From Elysia chlorotica (lineage: Eukaryota > Mollusca > Gastropoda > Plakobranchidae), in NCBI GenBank assembly GCA_003991915.1, contig RQTK01000209.1:226695-290694 (forward strand): a stretch of 64,000 bases of DNA, in the 5' to 3' direction. This document shows, in pieces, positions 59,362-64,000 of the stretch (position 1 is its first letter; each line of letters begins with the position of its first letter). A model generated the notes under the pieces. That model saw nothing but the letters and a program-made list of their open reading frames with translations, was not told where the DNA came from and ran no database searches. Both the position numbers and the translations under genes were made by a program.

Positions 59362-62243
59362 ACAAAATATGTATACATGTATGTTTACAAAGTTTTACAG
59401 TCGACGAGGCACATAATAATATCAATATACAGTGTATTTCTCTACTTACCGTCCGCAAAGTTGGAACTCCCATCCCCGTACCACACGCGACGAATGTCCT
59501 GCCGGCGATTTTTCATCAAAGCTTTGTACTCGGAGATTCTCAGTTTTTTACCGTCTACGATGCATGTTCTCTTGGGTCTTGGCCTAAACAGAAAGTGAAA
59601 AACAACAAAACACACCTCAATGTACAGCCGAAAGGCGGATATTTTGCATAATGATTATAATTATAAGCATGAATTATTTGTTATCATCATTATTTTGTTT
59701 TCATTGGATTTTTTAAACCAGCAGTGTCGGCGTTGTCGGATGTATAATGTGTGTACTGTAATTAGTAACCAATACTGTAACCATATTTGTGGAAAAATCC
59801 TTCACACCACTGTCGCCACAATTAAGTTGAGTTGGGTGGTTGATTAACGTCCTACGTCAGCACTATTTAGGCTATATTGTAAGCGGGTTCCAAGTCTAAG
59901 GTCTGACAATTTTACATGCCGCCCCAGAGATAGGATGGGGATACCTGGACTCCTGTCTCAGCCGGTCACATTATACTGAAAAACTGACCAATCAAGTAGC
60001 GGGCGGAAGCGAACTGCATGCCTTTGACTTTCACATGATAATGGTTAACAAATCGGAAAATCTATGTTCATACCGTATATCTTTGGAAAGATTAATGTTG
60101 AATTAACATTTGAAAAATGATTTCTTTTCGTTTTGTTTTAGTTTTTGTTTTGTCTGTTTTCATATCATACATCTTTGTTAAAACTAGGTATAAAATGCAC
60201 CTGCTGAATTGAACTCAACAACTAACACTGAGTAAGTAAAGGCACTTCAAGGCGGGAATAAATTATATTAACAAACAACAAACCACCAAAACACGGGCAA
60301 AAACACAAAAAGCTGGGAAACGTGTGTGTTAAACCTAGGGTAAACAAGACACAACAGAGACAAGATAATACTATGAGGGTTTGCATGCTTTAGTATCTAG
60401 ACATCTAGTGTTAATAATAATACATTACATGAATACAAAAGCATAACATTACAGCTATTGTTAAGTTTAAAGCTAGTACAAAGCACGGCGAAAGTGTTAG
60501 GAGAAGCAGAGAGGGTGGATATGAGATAATTATATTAATCAAAGGGCGACAGGTTTGGGGGAAGAGGAGGGGCTGCAATCAGGGAAAGTTACATTTACGG
60601 CGAAACAGTAGGGGAATCTATGGTGAATGACTTGGAGGAATTTTACGGTGGAAAGGTAGGGCAGAAGAGAAGAGGATTTTACGGTGGAAAGGTAGGGCAG
60701 AAGAGAAGAGGTAGATTGAAGGAAAGTTATATGGTGAAGTGGTATGAGAGTAGAAGAGGGTGGGTTGGAGAAAAGAAATACGGCGAAAAGACTAGAGAGG
60801 AGAGAAAAGGTAGATTGACGAAAGTTCTACGGCGAAATAGTAATAGGAGTAGGAGGGATGAGTTGGAGAAAAGTAGCATTGTGGGACGGAAGGGTTGGGG
60901 GGATTTATATTGGAGGAAAGTTGTATGGTCAAGTAGTAGGGGAGTAAAGGAGGGTTGAGTTGGGGGAAAGATGTATGGCGAAACGGTTGGGGTAAAAAAG
61001 AGGGACGCATTGGAGGAATGTTTGTGGAGCGGGCAATCATTTGAGCGTTTGGACGTAGCAACAAAGCCTTGAATCTTTAGATTAAGTGTTTTAGTATGGG
61101 TGGGCGTAATTAACGACAAATATGTGTAATCGTTAATTATTAAATATCTTATTAAACAGTTTAAAAATGTTCCTTGGCTTGTGGCCTGCTAACATTCTTC
61201 CCACTTCTTTTGTGCTTAACTAATGTGTGCCAAACATCTTTAACGCAATGTTTTATCTAATGGCCATTTTTTATTGGTTTCTTTGTTCTTGGGCAAATCT
61301 AAAAAAAAAATTTTCAACTTAAAGGCCACAAGCCAAGGAACATTTTTAAACTGTTTATAATAATAAGAATAAGAATAAGAATAAGAATAATAATAACAAC
61401 AACAACAACAACAATGATGGTGATGATAATAGTAATCATCATCATTTTAATCATAAAAAGTGTAATTATAACGACACAAACATAACAAAAACAACAACAA
61501 CAGCAACAACATAATTGAGTTACTATTGCACAGTTACCCCCTATCATCACGAAGCTACAATTTAAAGTACAAGTATTAATGAGGTGTGAATTGAGAGTGT
61601 TAGAAGAGTTAGGGGGGAAAACACTGCCTAGTAAGTGGGTGAGTCAGGAAGTCGCTAGACCTGGGAGTGAGTGAGCACTAGGCAGGGCAGGTATTAAAGG
61701 GTGAGACGCCACAGTGTGGAGGATGGTGAGTTTTTTTTCAGAGTCGAGGCAAAAATGTATAGCTACCTCTGGTCTATATCATCGGCGCCGGTCGGTTCAG
61801 GGCTAGAGGGGTGCCGGGGTATGGGGGGTGGGTAGTCGTCATGGTACTGCTGCTGTTGTTGTTGTTGTTGTTGTTGTTGTAGTTTTTGTTGCTGTTGTTG
61901 AAGGTGCTCGTGGAATTGCTGTAGCTGTTGCTGGTGATGTTGCAGTAGTAAATTGTTAAGGTGATGATGATGATGGTGGTGTTGGTTGTGGTGCAGGGGG
62001 TCCATAAAACCAGTGGAAAGGCTGCTCAACGCCGCTGCAGTGAGCTCGCTTGTGTGGTTGTTGCTGTTGTAGTTGTTGTTACTGTTGGTTGTGGTGGTGT
62101 TGTGGTTATTGTTGTTGTTGTTGGTGCTGGTTGTGGTGGTATTGCTGATTTTGCCGCCGCCGATGCTGCCGGAACCAGGAAAGGCCGCGGCTTTGGGCTC
62201 TGGTGTCATCTTTTTCATCTTGGCGTTTTTCCTGGGTCTGGGC
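57806..62243 (-). CDS. Unassigned low-complexity, basic, nuclear-looking protein; 3' three exons
   Basis: Join on the minus strand: 62243-61767, 59583-59450, 58737-57806; phases 2 then 1 agree throughout. It is partial, because it begins inside a codon. The order is: a basic [11 protein letters not shown] patch, long Asn/Thr, His and Gln runs, [13 protein letters not shown], then a compact conserved-looking module [20 protein letters not shown] / [18 protein letters not shown], then a long Ser/Asn/Gly-rich tail with acidic start (DGEDGD), a KLKQEQQQ stretch, and LGIKLEP (a sumoylation-like psi-K-x-E) near the end. Composition suggests a transcriptional regulator, which is an inference. I do not recognise the family. 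Confidence 0.75.
59091..59327 (-). mobile_element. SINE in the intron of the unassigned gene
   Basis: Nearly full-length minus-strand copy. It contains the reverse complements of TATATAGTGCTGATGTCGG, GACAGGAGTC-like CCAGAGTCATGG and the head with GGTTCGAGCCCC. A C-run and CA tract (59328-59365) lie at its head end. Confidence 0.8.
59450..59583 (-). CDS. Unassigned gene, basic module exon (134 nt)
   Basis: Acceptor tttctgtttag, donor [30 protein letters not shown] then [20 protein letters not shown]. Dense in Lys/Arg with alternating hydrophobics, unlike the low-complexity flanks, so this is probably the functional core. Confidence 0.85.
59825..60008 (-). mobile_element. SINE in the intron of the unassigned gene, second copy
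   Basis: Minus-strand tail and body: reverse complements of CCAACTCAAC, CAATATAGCCTAAATAGTGC and GGCTGAGACAGGAGTCC. The head is missing. Confidence 0.75.
60540..61035. repeat. Purine-rich minisatellite in the intron of the unassigned gene
   Basis: Variable units built on GGAAAGTT.TATGGTGAAGT.GTA.GAG and GGGTTGAGTTGGAG. A local exact duplication of TTTTACGGTGGAAAGGTAGG and the following GCAGAAGAGAAGAGG lies at 60639/60677. Strong strand bias: purine-rich on plus, pyrimidine-rich on the transcribed minus sense strand. Long open frames on both strands are by-products. Confidence 0.75.
61154..61356. repeat. Perfect 34-bp inverted repeat, 135-bp spacer
   Basis: 61154-61187 (AAACAGTTTAAAAATGTTCC, then TTGGCTTGTGGCCT) is the exact reverse complement of 61323-61356. 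A triplet-repeat-rich stretch follows (61358-61420). Confidence 0.93.
61767..62243 (-). CDS. Unassigned gene, poly-N/H/Q exon (477 nt, in-frame cassette)
   Basis: Acceptor gtgtgcaccttag, donor AGAG|GTAGCT. 477 nt is a multiple of three and both neighbours join in phase 2, so skipping would keep the frame. It encodes [20 protein letters not shown], then poly-N/T, a 7-His run and an 11-Gln run. The exon starts with the same residues as the next exon. Confidence 0.75.
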
Positions 62244-62381
62244 CTAAGGTGCACACGGTAGGGGAGAGAGGGGGGCAGGGGGGTGGTACAAGGTTACCTC
62301 TTTCGTGGGAATCTCCTATCACTTTTTAAACAGGGAAAATAGACAGAAAGAGGGGTGAGGCGTACAATAGCTAGAGAGAGG

Positions 62382-62385
<4 letters not shown>

Positions 62386-62473
<88 letters not shown>

Positions 62474-62477
62474 AAAG

Positions 62478-62518
<41 letters not shown>
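62386..62518. repeat. (GA)n microsatellite upstream of the unassigned gene exon
   Basis: About 130 bp of GA dinucleotides with few interruptions, in the upstream intron of the unassigned gene. Confidence 0.95.
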
Positions 62519-62520
<2 letters not shown>

Positions 62521-64000
62521 AAGAGAGAGGGAGAGAATAGAAACGCGGGTAAGCAGTCTAAGAATTTAAAAATCCGAGATGTAGACGACAGCATAGCACT
62601 ATGTTTTAATTTATATCAAATCGATTTAACAAATGAAAACAAAAAATGAAAAGCAAAATAATGATGTGTTACTTTGAAGTAAGTTCTTGGAAACAAAATG
62701 GAAGCGCCATCAACTTTACCAGGAAATGGCTCTAAAAAGCATTATTGTGATTTTGTTTTCTTCTTGCAACAGCGCTAATGAAATTAAATGTGCAGCGAAA
62801 AAGAGTCTCAACAAAGACAGAAGACAGTCCAGATAAAGTTTTCCTGGTGTCTTCTCCCGTCCTACTAGACGTTCGCACGCACCTCCGCCACCCCCTTTTC
62901 CTTACACCATAATTATATGAAACGTTTCGAAAGAAGCAGAAAGTTCAATGATGAAAATGATTCAAGCAGCTGATAACAAAATGCGACTTCTAGTTGTAAG
63001 CAAAATTCATAAATAAAAGAAAATTAAGTTGTTTTAGAAATTATAGTTGTGGAATTTAATTTTGAAAGCAAGATATAAAAGGAACAATTTTCAAAATAAG
63101 ATGAACGAATCCTTTATGTTGGTATTTTATTACGTTTTTTGTTTATCGTGGAAAGTTTGTAACTCCTACCTATATTAAGTATTTTGACGGGAAAAAACCG
63201 CTAGAAGCTTACAAACAAAAGCAATATTGCTTCAAAAACAAGTATACGGAAATAAATCCCATAAAAAGAAAATATACGGTTTTTTTAAATAGTGGTAAAA
63301 TCCTACAATGCACTAAAAATGCTGGTATATGAGCCACGAATTCACACACATCCAACACTGAAAGCTGATCATTATTTTCATAACTTGAAGGCAAGCACGG
63401 CTGTGGTCAGAACGACACTAAATAGCAACGTTGGACACGGGACAGAACAGATATAAAGTATTTATTATGTCGAAGCTTGATACAATGTACATGTACAGTG
63501 TTTTAACCTTTGAGACTAAATAGACAACATAGCGGTTCTGTACTCTTGAAATAACGAGGTATTAACGTGTTTATATTAAAAAAAAGTTGTTTTAGTCCTG
63601 ATGTTTATGACATATTTTAGGCAATTTTTGTTCTTGTTTTGCTGTTTCCTTTTTTAACCCAATATGTTTTTACAAAGACTTCACATCCCCTTTATTGATT
63701 ATTATTTCTAAACCAACTGTGTGTATAACATATTTAGAGTTGATTACAAATCTAAAGAGTGTTGACCTTTTTGTTGTTGTTGTTGTTGTTGTTGTCGTTG
63801 TTGTTGTAAGACTGTTTTCTAGGCCCCCCGGTAAGGTTCTAAAAATACCGTAACTTTTAGTCTGTTGGAATTGCTTATTTTCTATCATTATTTAAACGTA
63901 TTTGTATAGAGTTAGTGTTGTTGTTTTTTATCTGATCAGTGAGACGAATAATGATGTAGTAAACTATTATATAAGTTAGGAGGACCCCAAGATAGATTTA
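62519..64000. other. Noncoding stretch, probably upstream intron of the unassigned gene
   Basis: No exon recognised. A (TTG)n tract sits at about 63770-63808. The next upstream exon of the unassigned gene is presumably beyond the window. Confidence 0.45.

Noticed and set aside
60620..61119. Long ORFs on both strands (112, 130 and 90 aa).
   Set aside because: They follow the minisatellite period and lie in an intron of a gene with confirmed exons on either side.

Overview
The window is animal nuclear DNA, most likely from a mollusc and probably a heterobranch gastropod. The grounds are intron-rich genes, an invertebrate-type glycogen synthase, many copies of one tRNA-derived SINE, CR1/Jockey-like LINE debris, a Gypsy-type LTR fragment, and abundant AT-rich and simple-repeat DNA. 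The species call is an inference. There is one assembly gap of 64 N. 

Layout. (1) 1-1312 is simple repeat plus a roughly 44-bp satellite. (2) 3203-21149, plus strand, is a complete 15-exon glycogen synthase gene of 702 codons. I placed every exon by splice site, phase and family similarity. One intron is GC-AG, and its introns carry LINE, SINE and tandem-repeat insertions. (3) 21150-29700 is 3' UTR and gene-poor DNA. (4) 29727-36816, minus strand, is a VPS4-like AAA ATPase in five recognisable exons; the residues needed for ATP hydrolysis and pore function look replaced. (5) 36900-40860 holds a foldback repeat, a long TCTA array and a SINE nested in a LINE. (6) 41082-42705, plus strand, is a two-exon cysteine-rich protein gene whose 5' splice site is repeated 12 times at codon-multiple spacing. 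(7) 42900-53000 is retrotransposon debris: CR1-like, RNase H, a Gypsy fragment, SINEs and minisatellites. (8) 57806-62243, minus strand, is the 3' part of a low-complexity, basic, nuclear-looking protein gene that I could not assign; its upstream exons lie beyond the window or are unrecognised. 

The genes do not form a visible pathway. The shared theme is tandem repetition of DNA that contains splice sites. It is seen at the cysteine-rich gene donor (12 units), at the acceptor of glycogen synthase exon 13 (four degenerate units) and at the acceptor of exon 15 (four degenerate units). In the cysteine-rich gene every repeated donor preserves phase, so donor choice could tune protein length in 11-residue steps. 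That is the most promising candidate for an undescribed system here.
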